Part shown: in pieces, positions 32,384-39,287 of the stretch
Numbering within the stretch: position 1 is the stretch's first letter
How the letters are laid out: each line of letters starts with the position of its first letter
Translations under genes and position numbers: made by a program
Assembly: GCF_000773975.1 (NCBI RefSeq)
Contig: NZ_JRUQ01000111.1
Location: 1-39,359 of the forward strand
Source of the DNA: Erwinia typographi
GTDB taxonomy: Bacteria > Pseudomonadota > Gammaproteobacteria > Enterobacterales > Enterobacteriaceae
DNA: 39,359 nucleotides
Direction: 5' to 3'
The notes under the pieces: model-generated
Told to the model about the DNA's origin: nothing
What the model saw: the letters and a program-made list of their open reading frames with translations, nothing else
Databases searched by the model: none

Positions 32384-33634
32384 CTAGTCCGCCGTGGCAA
32401 TGCGCATATTACGCATATCGTTTCCGGTCGGCGTCTGGTGTACGCGCAGGCCAAATTCCGGCAGCACGGCGAAGATATGGTCAAAGATATCGGACTGAAT
32501 CTTCTCATACTCAAGCCATACCGTGGTATTGGTAAACGCGTAGATCTCAACAGGTAAACCGTCCGAGCCTGGCGCCAGCTGGCGCACCATCAGCGTCATG
32601 CCTTTATGCGTGCGGGGATGCGCCCTCAGCCAGGCTTCCAGCCAGGCGCGGAAAGTGCCGATGTTGGTCATACGGCGGCCGTTCAGCGGCGTGGTGAGGT
32701 CGCAGCTCAGCTGAGCATTGTAGCTCGCCACTTCTTCTCCTTTACCTTCAAGGTAAGGTGTCAACAGCTGCCCACGCTTCAATTCCTCAATCTCTGTGTC
32801 AGACAGGAAATGAATGCTGGTGGTATCAATATTAATGCTGCGTTTAATCCGACGTCCGCCTGATTCAGACATGGCCTGCCAGTTTTTAAAGGAGTCTGAA
32901 ATCAGCGCATAGGTCGGGATGGTGGTGATGGTGTTATCCCAGTTGCGAACTTTTACGGTGGTCAGGCCGATATCGACCACGGCACCGTCAGCATTGTATT
33001 TCGGCATCTCCAGCCAGTCGCCGATCTTCAACATGCTGTTGGCCGAAAGCTGAATACCGGCGACGAGGCCGAGGATCGGGTCTTTAAACACCAGCATCAG
33101 CACCGCGGTCATTGCACCCAGACCAGTCAGCAGCACCAGCGGAGATTTACCGATCAGCAGTGAAATAGCCATCAGCGCAATCAGCAGCGCGGCGATCAGC
33201 TTAAGGCTCTGGAAAATACCGCGCAGAGGCAGCTGGCTGGCCAGCGCGCTGTTCTCCGACAGGTCGAGAAACACGTCCAGCAGCGAGAAGAACATCAGCA
33301 GGCTGAAAATCATCATCCACAGCTGGCTGGCGACCATCAGTACCGGATAAATCGGCTCGTTTCCGACGAGAAACAGCGCAAGCTGTATTTCCAGCAAAAC
33401 GCCCTGCAATAAGAGTATAAAGCGGCTGAACAGCTTTTTATCGATGATGGATTTGGGCCAGCGGTGCGAGGATTTTTCCGCATAGCGATGCAAAAAAGGC
33501 AGTAGCGCACGGTGGAGCAGACTGTGCACCACCAGCGAAATAATCAGGATAATGCCAAGTATGGCCAGTAGCGCAATCAGCGGTGCGTAGGGCAGGTTAA
33601 AGGCGTTGAGCCAGCCAAGGATATAATGTTGCAT
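32384..33634 (-). CDS. ybdG: miniconductance mechanosensitive channel, YbdG-like (MscS family)
   Basis: 416 residues, about the length of E. coli YbdG (415) and closely similar. The N-terminal part has about five membrane helices. The pore-lining TM3 and beta-domain signature is TGLGAMTAVLMLVFKDPILG, then LVAGIQLSANSMLKIGDWLE and IGLTTVKVRNWDNTITTIPT. The C-terminal cytoplasmic domain ends HQTPTGNDMRN. It should gate under membrane tension and relieve mild osmotic downshock. A single gene, ending about 190 bases before the yhjX start in the same direction. Confidence 0.92.
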   Translation of the reverse strand: MQHYILGWLNAFNLPYAPLIALLAILGIILIISLVVHSLLHRALLPFLHRYAEKSSHRWPKSIIDKKLFSRFILLLQGVLLEIQLALFLVGNEPIYPVLMVASQLWMMIFSLLMFFSLLDVFLDLSENSALASQLPLRGIFQSLKLIAALLIALMAISLLIGKSPLVLLTGLGAMTAVLMLVFKDPILGLVAGIQLSANSMLKIGDWLEMPKYNADGAVVDIGLTTVKVRNWDNTITTIPTYALISDSFKNWQAMSESGGRRIKRSINIDTTSIHFLSDTEIEELKRGQLLTPYLEGKGEEVASYNAQLSCDLTTPLNGRRMTNIGTFRAWLEAWLRAHPRTHKGMTLMVRQLAPGSDGLPVEIYAFTNTTVWLEYEKIQSDIFDHIFAVLPEFGLRVHQTPTGNDMRNMRIATAD

Positions 33635-33910
33635 GTTTTTCTTCCCTCTAAGTCAAGCTTTCCAGAATGCCGTTCAGCGCGCGGGCCTGAGTAAATCGTG
33701 GAACGGGCGGCGGTCGTAAGCAGGCTAACCCGCTACGGAAGCTGCGAAGGGTAACGTCTGTATCCAATGAAGACAACTCAGACATTGCCTGGATTTTGGC
33801 AAGATTTGCCCGTATCGGGCTTTACGTTTCGACGTTTTTTTGCCCGCTGGCGCAATCGTCAAAGAACTTTATAGCTGACCATCACGCCATGGCGGTACTC
33901 GCACTGGCTT
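33635..33910. other. upstream region of the mechanosensitive channel
   Basis: 276 bases, no gene with a ribosome site on either strand. It should contain the channel promoter (minus strand). The sequence is unremarkable apart from a T-rich stretch at 33824-33840. Confidence 0.4.
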
Positions 33911-34072
33911 TCAGTGTCCTGAGTTTTCCTCAGCAAAGGGATAAACAATTTCTTTCAGAATGGCGAAGCGCTGCGCGGGGGTAAGATAAATCAGGCCGAA
34001 CAGTTTTTTCGGCTGGTGCTCCTGCTGATAGCTCAATTTTAGCTGTCTGAGCCAGACAAGGGTATCTTTCAT
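33911..34072 (-). CDS. 53-residue hypothetical protein
   Basis: Starts MKDTLVWLRQLKLSYQQEHQ and contains KKLFGLIYLTPAQRFAILKE; no signal peptide or membrane helix. The ribosome site AAGGAG is six bases before the ATG at 34072, which is why this start is chosen over the longer frame from 34240. That longer frame would overlap the next gene. No known family recognised; possibly a small cytoplasmic regulator. It may be cotranscribed with the 70-residue gene upstream. Confidence 0.65.
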   Translation of the reverse strand: MKDTLVWLRQLKLSYQQEHQPKKLFGLIYLTPAQRFAILKEIVYPFAEENSGH

Positions 34073-34112
34073 CACGGTCTCCTTTTGGGGTACGGAGACA
34101 GCCTGAACCCTT

Positions 34113-34165
34113 AAACCCGGTACAAATAGTGTCAGCTTAAGATAATTTGTTCCGGGTTTCTTTTT
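34113..34165 (+). terminator. long interrupted hairpin with T run
   Basis: AAACCCGG/CCGGGTTT and ACAAAT/ATTTGT pair with a single T-T mismatch between them around a 17-base loop. On the plus strand CTTTTT follows. It lies in the 91-base gap between two minus-strand small genes and touches the end of the upstream one. In the minus direction it is in the leader of the 53-residue gene. Confidence 0.55.
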
Positions 34166-34376
34166 ACTGTTGAATATAGCTGCGAATCGCGTCGGCGATG
34201 GCCTTATTGGCATGGCGATCGTCGCGATGTTCGGCGTCATCAGCCACTTTTTGCAGGTATTTATTCAGCTTGCCGCCGGTAGGCACGTTGCCATAGGCAA
34301 TCAGCATCTGCACGATATGCCTGAGGGCAAGCACTTCCACCGTGAGACGTTCAACAATCGGGTCTTTTTCTGACAT
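34164..34376 (-). CDS. 70-residue hypothetical protein, YecF-sized
   Basis: MSEKDPIVERLTVEVLALRH, then IVQMLIAYGNVPTGGKLNKY and a charged helix ending AIADAIRSYIQQ. Predicted all-helical and cytoplasmic. GGAG lies six bases before the ATG at 34376. The pattern recalls the DUF2594 (YecF) type of small protein, but similarity is too weak to name it. Confidence 0.7.
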   Translation of the reverse strand: MSEKDPIVERLTVEVLALRHIVQMLIAYGNVPTGGKLNKYLQKVADDAEHRDDRHANKAIADAIRSYIQQ

Positions 34377-34508
34377 TGGCAACTCCAGCTTGATTCGAGA
34401 AGAACTTCCCGCCAGCTTAGCGACAGGCGCAAAAATCAATCAGTGGAATACGCTAACATAACGATGGCTAATCATTGCGTAGTCAAAAAAGCTGCCGTGA
34501 ACTCCGCG

Positions 34509-34829
34509 TCAGGAGAGGTGCAAAACGGCGCCCGGCATCTTTAGCAGCGTGAACAGCTCGGCTGCGCTACTGTTGGAAAGATCTTTATGAAAGGAGGGAT
34601 TACTGTAGTTCATTGTGCGAATTCTCTTGAACTGACGCCAGACCAGAATGGCTGAGACCGCCAGCGAACAGGTTTCATCACTCTGCTGACAGAGCAGGGT
34701 GTAATGCCACTCTTCATCCAGATCGTTAGAGAAGAACTGCATCGATTCGGGCGCGATCAGCGCTTTGATATCGGGCAGCAGAACATCGCTGACGCGGTGG
34801 GACATTCGCAGAGTAAATGTGGCGGGCAT
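34509..34829 (-). CDS. 106-residue hypothetical protein
   Basis: MPATFTLRMSHRVSDVLLPD and so on, with no signal peptide and no obvious helix-turn-helix. It has two cysteines (LLCQQSDETCSL) and a basic patch WRQFKRIRTMNY. Codon use is similar to the chromosome. AAGGAGAAG precedes the ATG. Family not recognised. Confidence 0.65.
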   Translation of the reverse strand: MPATFTLRMSHRVSDVLLPDIKALIAPESMQFFSNDLDEEWHYTLLCQQSDETCSLAVSAILVWRQFKRIRTMNYSNPSFHKDLSNSSAAELFTLLKMPGAVLHLS

Positions 34830-35196
34830 CAGGGCTTCTCCTTGTTCTGAATCCCCTCATGTTAGCTTTAATGCGTTCTTAACGTGACAATTTTTTTAAT
34901 TTGCCGGCACAACCGCAGAGGTTCTTATGTGCAAAATCAATAATTGAGCAGGTAGAGCCAGCGTGGCGTAAATAATTTTATTAAAATAATTAATTTCCCT
35001 GAAATTAATTAAAGTCGAAAATGTAGAATAAGCTGGCGTGAATCGCATTAAATTGATTGATTTAGTCTGCGGGTTTATATATTGTCCCTGCGCTGAGTGA
35101 TTAATATTGCGGGGTTATTAAATCGTATAATGCCCACCTTATCATTCAATGCACTTTTTTATCTGAGGATTCTTTGACTTGTATAGGGAGATAAAT
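34830..35196. other. A+T-rich intergenic region with a likely promoter
   Basis: 367 bases without a supported gene. A perfect -10 TATAAT (35126-35131) lies 66 bases before the 40-residue lipoprotein start, without a good -35. AATTAATT runs occur around 34980-35015. It separates divergent genes, so it also holds the minus-strand promoter of the 106-residue gene. Confidence 0.5.
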
Positions 35197-35319
35197 ATGG
35201 CTTTATTTTGTCAGGGTAATATTAAACGGCCTTTTCTAAAGGCATTGGCATTGAAGTTAATTATGGTAGGCACGCTCTGTTGCTCTTTGTCCGGCTGTAT
35301 TGCGGCCTATTACCGCTAA
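35197..35319 (+). CDS. 40-residue lipoprotein
   Basis: MALFCQGNIKRPFLKALALK, then LIMVGTLCCSLSGCIAAYYR. The lipobox SLSGC leaves only seven mature residues (CIAAYYR). AGGGAG is well placed before the ATG at 35197. It is followed after 81 bases by another lipoprotein gene in the same direction. Tiny, entericidin-like lipoproteins have this design, but no family is assigned. Confidence 0.65.
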   Translation: MALFCQGNIKRPFLKALALKLIMVGTLCCSLSGCIAAYYR

Positions 35320-35400
35320 GGGATGATATGCGATATTTATCCGTTATTTTTATGGTTTGTTTACTCTGCTCCTGTGCCACGCTTTATTATCGGTGATCTG

Positions 35401-35907
35401 ATGAGAAAAATTTTGCTAGTGATTATCAGCCTGCCTCTGACGGGCTGTCTTTCCGTCTACGGGCCAACTAAAACCGGCAACCAACCGGCTGAGGCTTCCA
35501 GCGTCAGTGGTGGCGCGCAGACCGTGCCGGGACAAGGAGACGCTACGCTAATTGGCAACCGAAAACCTGAGGAGATCCATTCCGCTATCGGACTCTTTTT
35601 CCAGAAAAAAGGGTTGAAAACGGAGATTAACAATCCAGCCGTGGGGATGGTGGCCGCCGTTGGCAGCGACGAAACGTTAGCCAGCCTTTATCTCGACTGT
35701 TCGACGATCGAGCAGACGCAAAATGTCACCGAGCGCTACAGAATTGTCGCCCAGTCCTGGAGCGCGGGCGAGGGGACGCATATTGCCGTACAGGTTAGCG
35801 GCGTTGCCGGATTAATCACCCCGGATGGCAATGATAAAATCAAACCGGCTGAATGTTCTTCCTCCGGTCTGTTTGAAAAAGATTTGCTGGAAGCGTTGAG
35901 AAAATAA
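35401..35907 (+). CDS. 168-residue lipoprotein
   Basis: MRKILLVIISLPLTGC: lipobox LTGC, acylated Cys16. The mature part has a Gly/Ser/Gln-rich linker (about 17-50) and then a folded domain with ATLIGNRKPEEIHSAIGLFF and AVGMVAAVGSDETLASLYLD. Two cysteines (LDCSTIE and AECSSSG) may pair. An in-frame start at 35323 would place 26 residues before the lipoprotein signal and is rejected. Family not recognised. Probably cotranscribed with the small lipoprotein upstream. Confidence 0.8.
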   Translation: MRKILLVIISLPLTGCLSVYGPTKTGNQPAEASSVSGGAQTVPGQGDATLIGNRKPEEIHSAIGLFFQKKGLKTEINNPAVGMVAAVGSDETLASLYLDCSTIEQTQNVTERYRIVAQSWSAGEGTHIAVQVSGVAGLITPDGNDKIKPAECSSSGLFEKDLLEALRK

Positions 35908-35918
35908 ATGTCTACTCA

Positions 35919-35945
35919 GGCTATCTGTCATCCGGCATGATAGCC
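35919..35945 (+). terminator. hairpin after the 168-residue lipoprotein gene
   Basis: GGCTATC (35919-35925) pairs with GATAGCC (35939-35945), with TCA/TGA flanks extending the stem around one bulged C. No T run. Confidence 0.4.
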
Positions 35946-36005
35946 CTGACGGACAGTCTGTAATGTTCAGCGGGAAAATTTTCTTAACTTCGGGTCACTG
36001 ATGCA

Positions 36006-36347
36006 ATGAATACAAAAAGTCTGGGATTGCTTCTTTTCATTCTTTTCTCCTCTAGCGCCGGGGCGGCGATGCAGTGTGGCCCCTTCAATATAGCGCCACA
36101 CCCGGACGGTGATATTTACGTCAACGGCGTCAGGGCCAGGACGCAGAAAGTCACCTTTACGGATAAAAAAGGAGATTATAACAACGTGAAGATCCATCTG
36201 CTGGTGAAGAATACCAAAGCGCCGGGAATGCTGAGCATCGATCAGCTTAATCATCAGGGCAAGGCCAGCCTGAAGGTGGAAGTGGTCAGAACCAGCGCGA
36301 GCCAGATCCGATTAACGGGATCTTACGACTGTGAGAACGTGGGCTAG
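36006..36347 (+). CDS. 113-residue exported hypothetical protein
   Basis: The signal peptide MNTKSLGLLLFILFSSSAGA (cut near AGA-AM) is followed by a small beta-rich domain: MQCGPFNIAPHPDGDIYVNG, KVTFTDKKGDYNNV, IRLTGSYDCENVG. The two cysteines near the ends of the mature protein (CGPF and DCEN) probably form a disulfide, as in other small periplasmic proteins. The ribosome site is weak. Family not recognised. It is the last chromosome-like gene before the A+T-rich accessory block. Confidence 0.75.
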   Translation: MNTKSLGLLLFILFSSSAGAAMQCGPFNIAPHPDGDIYVNGVRARTQKVTFTDKKGDYNNVKIHLLVKNTKAPGMLSIDQLNHQGKASLKVEVVRTSASQIRLTGSYDCENVG

Positions 36348-36430
36348 CTGGCTAAAAAGGTCTGGCGGTTGGCGAAGATGGGTAGAGGTGCGGATTTGTT
36401 CGTCTTTGTTTGACTTCGCCATAATTAGGG

Positions 36431-36447
36431 TTATGATCTGGTCATAA
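36431..36447. promoter_or_regulatory. inverted repeat before the TumE-like fragment
   Basis: TTATGA-TCTGG-TCATAA is a perfect 6-base palindrome with a 5-base spacer, 18 bases before the ATG of the fragment. Its position fits an operator for an autoregulated toxin-antitoxin operon. Confidence 0.5.
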
Positions 36448-36464
36448 CATTGGCAGGAAGCCCT

Positions 36465-36530
36465 ATGGAAAAAGATGATGGCTTAGACTATTTGCTTTCA
36501 CTACACGGAACAACAGGCCACCAATTAAAG
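36465..36530 (+). pseudogene. truncated TumE-like toxin N-terminus
   Basis: MEKDDGLDYLLSLHG matches, as I recall it, the conserved first 15 residues of proteins annotated as toxin-antitoxin TumE family (M-x-KDSGLDYLLSLHG-x). After that the similarity stops and the frame runs into a low-complexity Leu-Pro stretch encoded by the tandem repeat. GGAAG lies before the ATG. I read it as a remnant cut off by rearrangement. Confidence 0.55.
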
Positions 36531-36575
36531 TGGCGGGCTGTTTTGGTTAAATCAAGTCCATTTCTTCGGGTATTT

Positions 36576-36610
36576 CTTCTTCCTCTTCTTCCTCTTCTTC
36601 CTCTTCTTCC
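36576..36610 (+). repeat. nine-base tandem repeat
   Basis: CTTCTTCCT repeated almost four times (36576-36610), the last unit ending in A. It lies where the TumE-like fragment loses similarity. Confidence 0.85.
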
Positions 36611-36822
36611 ACAATCGACACCAATATCAACGCTTATGTTCGGTGCTGGTGGCCGTTTATTCAGGGGGGGAAGACTGCCTCCGCTTTGCTGGTGCAAGGT
36701 TGGGTAGAGCGGATGATTTTATTGCTGTCTCATCGCGAGGGTGGAAAACCTTGTTGTGATGTTTAATTCTATCTGGTTTGGCTATAGACTGACAAACAGG
36801 AGATGAGAGGAAAGGAATCTTT

Positions 36823-37473
36823 ATGACTACTTACACAGAGATAGCAAAGCGTATAGCCAAAATTATCATTTCACCTGATACCGCCATAGGTCTTACTCAT
36901 GGCGTTTTATCGGTTCCACAAGATTTAGGTTATCTTGCTTATGGGTATTTTGATACCGATTCTCGGTTTAACAGAGAAACAGAACGTATTAGATTAATTA
37001 ATGCTATCCGATTTGGAATTCTTCAAAATGAAAACTTTGTCAGGACGATAGAAACCGTATTGGAAAATTTCAATCAATATGTGCCTGAAAATAATCGTGA
37101 TGGCCTTTATGCTAAAACAGGCGCATCGGTAGTGGGTAGAGCTATTACAAATTCATTAATTTCAAAGAAGATAGCAACATCAATTGCTCAACGTAGTTCG
37201 CTTATGATAGCCTTGAGAGGTGGCGTTGTTGGTAATATTTTATTAGCCGGAGGCATGGCGGAACGTAGTATATACAGGTCTCAGAGACTTCAAATGACTG
37301 ATCCAGACATTTACTATGAACTACGAAAAAAAGACTATGACTTTCTTTATTTTCTTGTGGAGCCAGCTTTGCAGCCTTTTATTGAGGCTTTAAGAGTTAG
37401 ACGAACGCAAGGCAATACAGCATTTAATCAGATAATTGAACTTGTTGAAAAAGAGGTCAGGTATGGCAGATGA
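36823..37473 (+). CDS. candidate type VI effector, possibly pore-forming (Ssp6-like)
   Basis: 216 residues, A+T-rich gene. No signal peptide and no catalytic motif that I recognise. It opens TTYTEIAKRIAKIIISPDTA and GLTHGVLSVPQDLGYLAYGY. A central Gly/Ala/Ser-rich part contains two amphipathic or weakly hydrophobic helices (GASVVGRAITNSLISKKIA and SSLMIALRGGVVGNILLAGG), followed by a charged C-terminus. Such hidden membrane segments suit a secreted pore-former. Its gene overlaps a small two-helix membrane protein by 11 bases, and an Hcp gene follows. From memory, Ssp6 of Serratia is a similar-sized pore-forming T6SS effector with a membrane immunity protein. The link is an inference, not a match I could test. 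Confidence 0.6.
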   Translation: MTTYTEIAKRIAKIIISPDTAIGLTHGVLSVPQDLGYLAYGYFDTDSRFNRETERIRLINAIRFGILQNENFVRTIETVLENFNQYVPENNRDGLYAKTGASVVGRAITNSLISKKIATSIAQRSSLMIALRGGVVGNILLAGGMAERSIYRSQRLQMTDPDIYYELRKKDYDFLYFLVEPALQPFIEALRVRRTQGNTAFNQIIELVEKEVRYGR

Positions 37474-37672
37474 TAAAAGATTGCCATTAGGAAAACGTAT
37501 TTTTTATGGTTTTCTTGAAAATACAGTTTCACTACTTGGTGGTACATTGGTGTTTGTTTGTCTATATTGGTTTTTCCATTTTGAGACATGGCATGAAAGA
37601 TTTATCTATATCGCCATAAGTATTTTATTTGTATATGTTCTGGTTAAAATGCTACCAGACAGGCCAGAGTAA
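37463..37672 (+). CDS. small two-helix membrane protein, candidate immunity protein
   Basis: 69 residues from the ATG at 37463 (MADDKRLPLGKRIFYGFLEN). Two hydrophobic segments are visible, about 25-42 (VSLLGGTLVFVCLYWFFHF) and 49-65 (FIYIAISILFVYVLVKML), with short charged ends. It lies in the inner membrane by prediction. It overlaps the end of the 216-residue gene by 11 bases, so the two are translationally coupled. The AGAGGTCAGGT before the ATG supports this start. An inner-membrane partner right behind a putative pore-former is the expected form of an immunity protein. Confidence 0.7.
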   Translation: MADDKRLPLGKRIFYGFLENTVSLLGGTLVFVCLYWFFHFETWHERFIYIAISILFVYVLVKMLPDRPE

Positions 37673-37709
37673 TATTTATATCGGACGATATTCATATAAG
37701 GATTATACA

Positions 37710-38213
37710 ATGTCTTTGCCAGCATATTTATTTTTATACGATGAAAATGGAGTTCAGATTAAGGGAGGCTGTATGGCTTTAGGTCGTGAAGGAGCTATTG
37801 AGATAATGAATACCCAGCATGGGATATCTTTATCTGTAGATTCTCATACAGGTTCACTTACTGGTAGTCGTATGCACGAACCGGTTATTATAAATAAAGA
37901 AGTAGATAAATCATCTCCTTACCTCTTTGATTTTGTCAGTACGGGTAAACGGTTGAAAACCGGGATTATCCGATTTTATGCAATCAATGAGGCTGGAGTA
38001 GAAAATGAAATGTATAATCTAACGCTGGATAGCGTTGTTGTAAGCTCTGTTGTTTTTAACCATTCCTATATTCCAGGCACAACAACGCCAAATATGATGG
38101 AGGTCGTTAAGCTACGATACACAGGTATAGCGTGGAATTACTTGATTGGGAATATTTCAACCAATGATTTTTGGGGTAAGGAATTACAAAAACAAGAAGA
38201 AAAAAATAGCTGA
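37710..38213 (+). CDS. hcp: Hcp-family type VI secretion tube protein (orphan)
   Basis: 167 residues with the Hcp hallmark pattern: MSLPAYLFLYDENGVQIKGG, then GREGAIEIMN, SVDSHTGSLTGSRMHEPVII and NKEVDKSSPYL. Further features are the NEAGVENEMYNLTLDSVVV strand and NHSYIPGTTTPNMMEVVKLR. Hcp forms the hexameric ring tube of the T6SS and can carry small effectors in its lumen. The short C-terminal tail (about 10 charged residues) is not a toxin domain. AAGGA precedes the ATG. No other T6SS structural gene is in the window, so this is an orphan Hcp bound to the two genes upstream. The frame open from 37629 is not used. Confidence 0.92.
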   Translation: MSLPAYLFLYDENGVQIKGGCMALGREGAIEIMNTQHGISLSVDSHTGSLTGSRMHEPVIINKEVDKSSPYLFDFVSTGKRLKTGIIRFYAINEAGVENEMYNLTLDSVVVSSVVFNHSYIPGTTTPNMMEVVKLRYTGIAWNYLIGNISTNDFWGKELQKQEEKNS

Positions 38214-38222
38214 AATAAAGAC

Positions 38223-38256
38223 CCCTGCCCGTAATTTTTACCGATTACGGGCAGGG
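38223..38256. terminator. perfect 13-base-pair hairpin after hcp
   Basis: CCCTGCCCGTAAT, loop TTTTACCG, ATTACGGGCAGGG. It separates the type VI cassette from the convergent prophage remnant. There is no T run after it on the plus strand; TCTTTATTT follows on the minus strand. Confidence 0.7.
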
Positions 38257-38271
38257 TAGCAAGTGGATGCT

Positions 38272-38920
38272 CTACTCTCTCAGATCATCATCAAAATGCC
38301 ATGTGGCATCCTTAAGGTTTCCGGGGATCTCCTGCGCTTTACCTTTCGCATCGGTGGCCTGTGTCTGGATCTCGATATTGTCAATCCGCACGTCTGTACA
38401 CGCTGCGAAACCTTCCGGGATGAATTGCTGATAGCATTGCTGGTCATGGACGTAATCGGATTGCTGGCCTCTGCCTGTAGCTGCGTCTGACCGCCATAGG
38501 TCATATCCTGCGCTGGTGGCGCTGGCGTAACGGGTTGTGCTTCGCTATCAGCCTTTGCCACTTCGTCCTTACCCATACCGAACCAGCTTTTCACCTTCTG
38601 CCAGGCTTCGCTAATTTTCCCAAAGCCTTTCAGGGCAATACGCACACCTTATCAATCAGCTTTTCCTGGCTGTTCCAGAGTTCGGTTATTTCTTTGCCCG
38701 CGCTGATGAAGAAGCTAAAGACGGTATCGCCAGCGCCATCCCACAGCAGGGAATCCTGCAGCCCTTTAATTTCGCCTTTCAGGTTATCAAGGAATTGCAG
38801 CGGATCGGTAAACAGCATCACAAACGCATCCCATTGAGCTAACACTTCTTCTTTCGACGCCTGGAGAAATTTATTCAGTTCGGGGAATTTCTGCGCCAGT
38901 CGCCCGGTTATCGCGTTTAG
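38272..38920 (-). pseudogene. phage tail tape-measure protein, C-terminal remnant with frameshifts
   Basis: Three consecutive pieces in different minus-strand frames read as one protein end. Piece 1 (about 38915-38646) is NAITGRLAQKFPELNKFLQA to EKLIDKV. After a shift near 38645 (TG duplicated), piece 2 reads RIALKGFGKISEAWQKVKSW to SSRKVSQRVQ. After a second shift near 38395, the end reads VRIDNIEIQTQATDAKGKAQ to WHFDDDLRE, with the stop at 38274-38272. The final pattern (IQTQATDA, FDDD) resembles tape-measure ends of SfV/Mu-like phages as I recall them. Without its first several hundred residues it cannot function. Confidence 0.75.
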
Positions 38921-39124
38921 CTCTGGCATCGGCCAGCGACACAGCAGGCCACACCCCAAAGGCCAATCTGTCTTCCTTTCTTTCAGAGGGACGGCGGTAC
39001 TTCATGCGCCAGTATTTGGACCCTGGCGGGGTAATCTCCAGATACAACCCCCCATGCCATCAGCGAGTTTATAGGCTTTGTCTTTGGGCTTTGCGGTCTC
39101 TACCTGTCGTGCTGTCAGTTTCAT
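38908..39124 (-). pseudogene. phage/island tyrosine integrase, N-terminal remnant
   Basis: From the ATG at 39124: MKLTARQVETAKPKDKAYKL ADGMG. After a frameshift in a six-G run (39052-39046 region): LYLEITPPGSKYWRMKYRRP and RLAFGVWPAVSLADARAKRD. This is the DUF4102/P4-type arm-binding N-terminal domain of tRNA-site integrases. The catalytic domain is missing: the similarity ends at about 38910-38920, exactly where the tape-measure similarity begins in another frame. It starts 163 bases from the 3' end of the tRNA-Arg gene, the normal place for such an integrase. Confidence 0.85.
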
Positions 39125-39287
39125 ATCAGGGGGCATTTTTAAAATCGAACCGAAGTGCCCAGGTTATGCCCCTTTATGTGTGCGGATTGCAATGGACCTC
39201 AAAACATTTACAGTGACTGCGAAGCCGCTATATCAAAGAGATTTAAAGGATTTTGTGGACTTTGCTGGAAGTGAAAATAGTTGCCGA
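39125..39287. other. integrase leader / attachment region
   Basis: 163 bases between the integrase start and the tRNA 3' end. It should contain the integrase promoter and arm sites. GGGGCAT/ATGCCCC pair across about 30 bases upstream of the integrase ATG. The plus-strand frames here end in the tRNA and are not genes. Confidence 0.5.

Larger units (their letters stand above)
36348..36822. other. junction region before the type VI cassette
   Basis: 475 bases with no intact gene. In order it holds an inverted repeat (36431-36447), a truncated toxin-like start (36465-36530), a nine-base tandem repeat (36576-36610) and an unassigned stretch. A drop in G+C then begins near 36760. Confidence 0.6.

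Noticed and set aside
36465..36707. Whole 36465-36707 frame as a real gene
   Set aside because: Only the first 15 codons look like a protein family; the rest is a tandem repeat and low-complexity sequence.
36348..36822. attR copy of the argW 3' end left of the type VI cassette
   Set aside because: No stretch matching the tRNA 3' end was found here or elsewhere in the window, so island borders cannot be defined on the left.
38263..38490. Plus-strand 75-codon frame
   Set aside because: Antisense of the tape-measure remnant, whose minus-strand reading makes protein sense.
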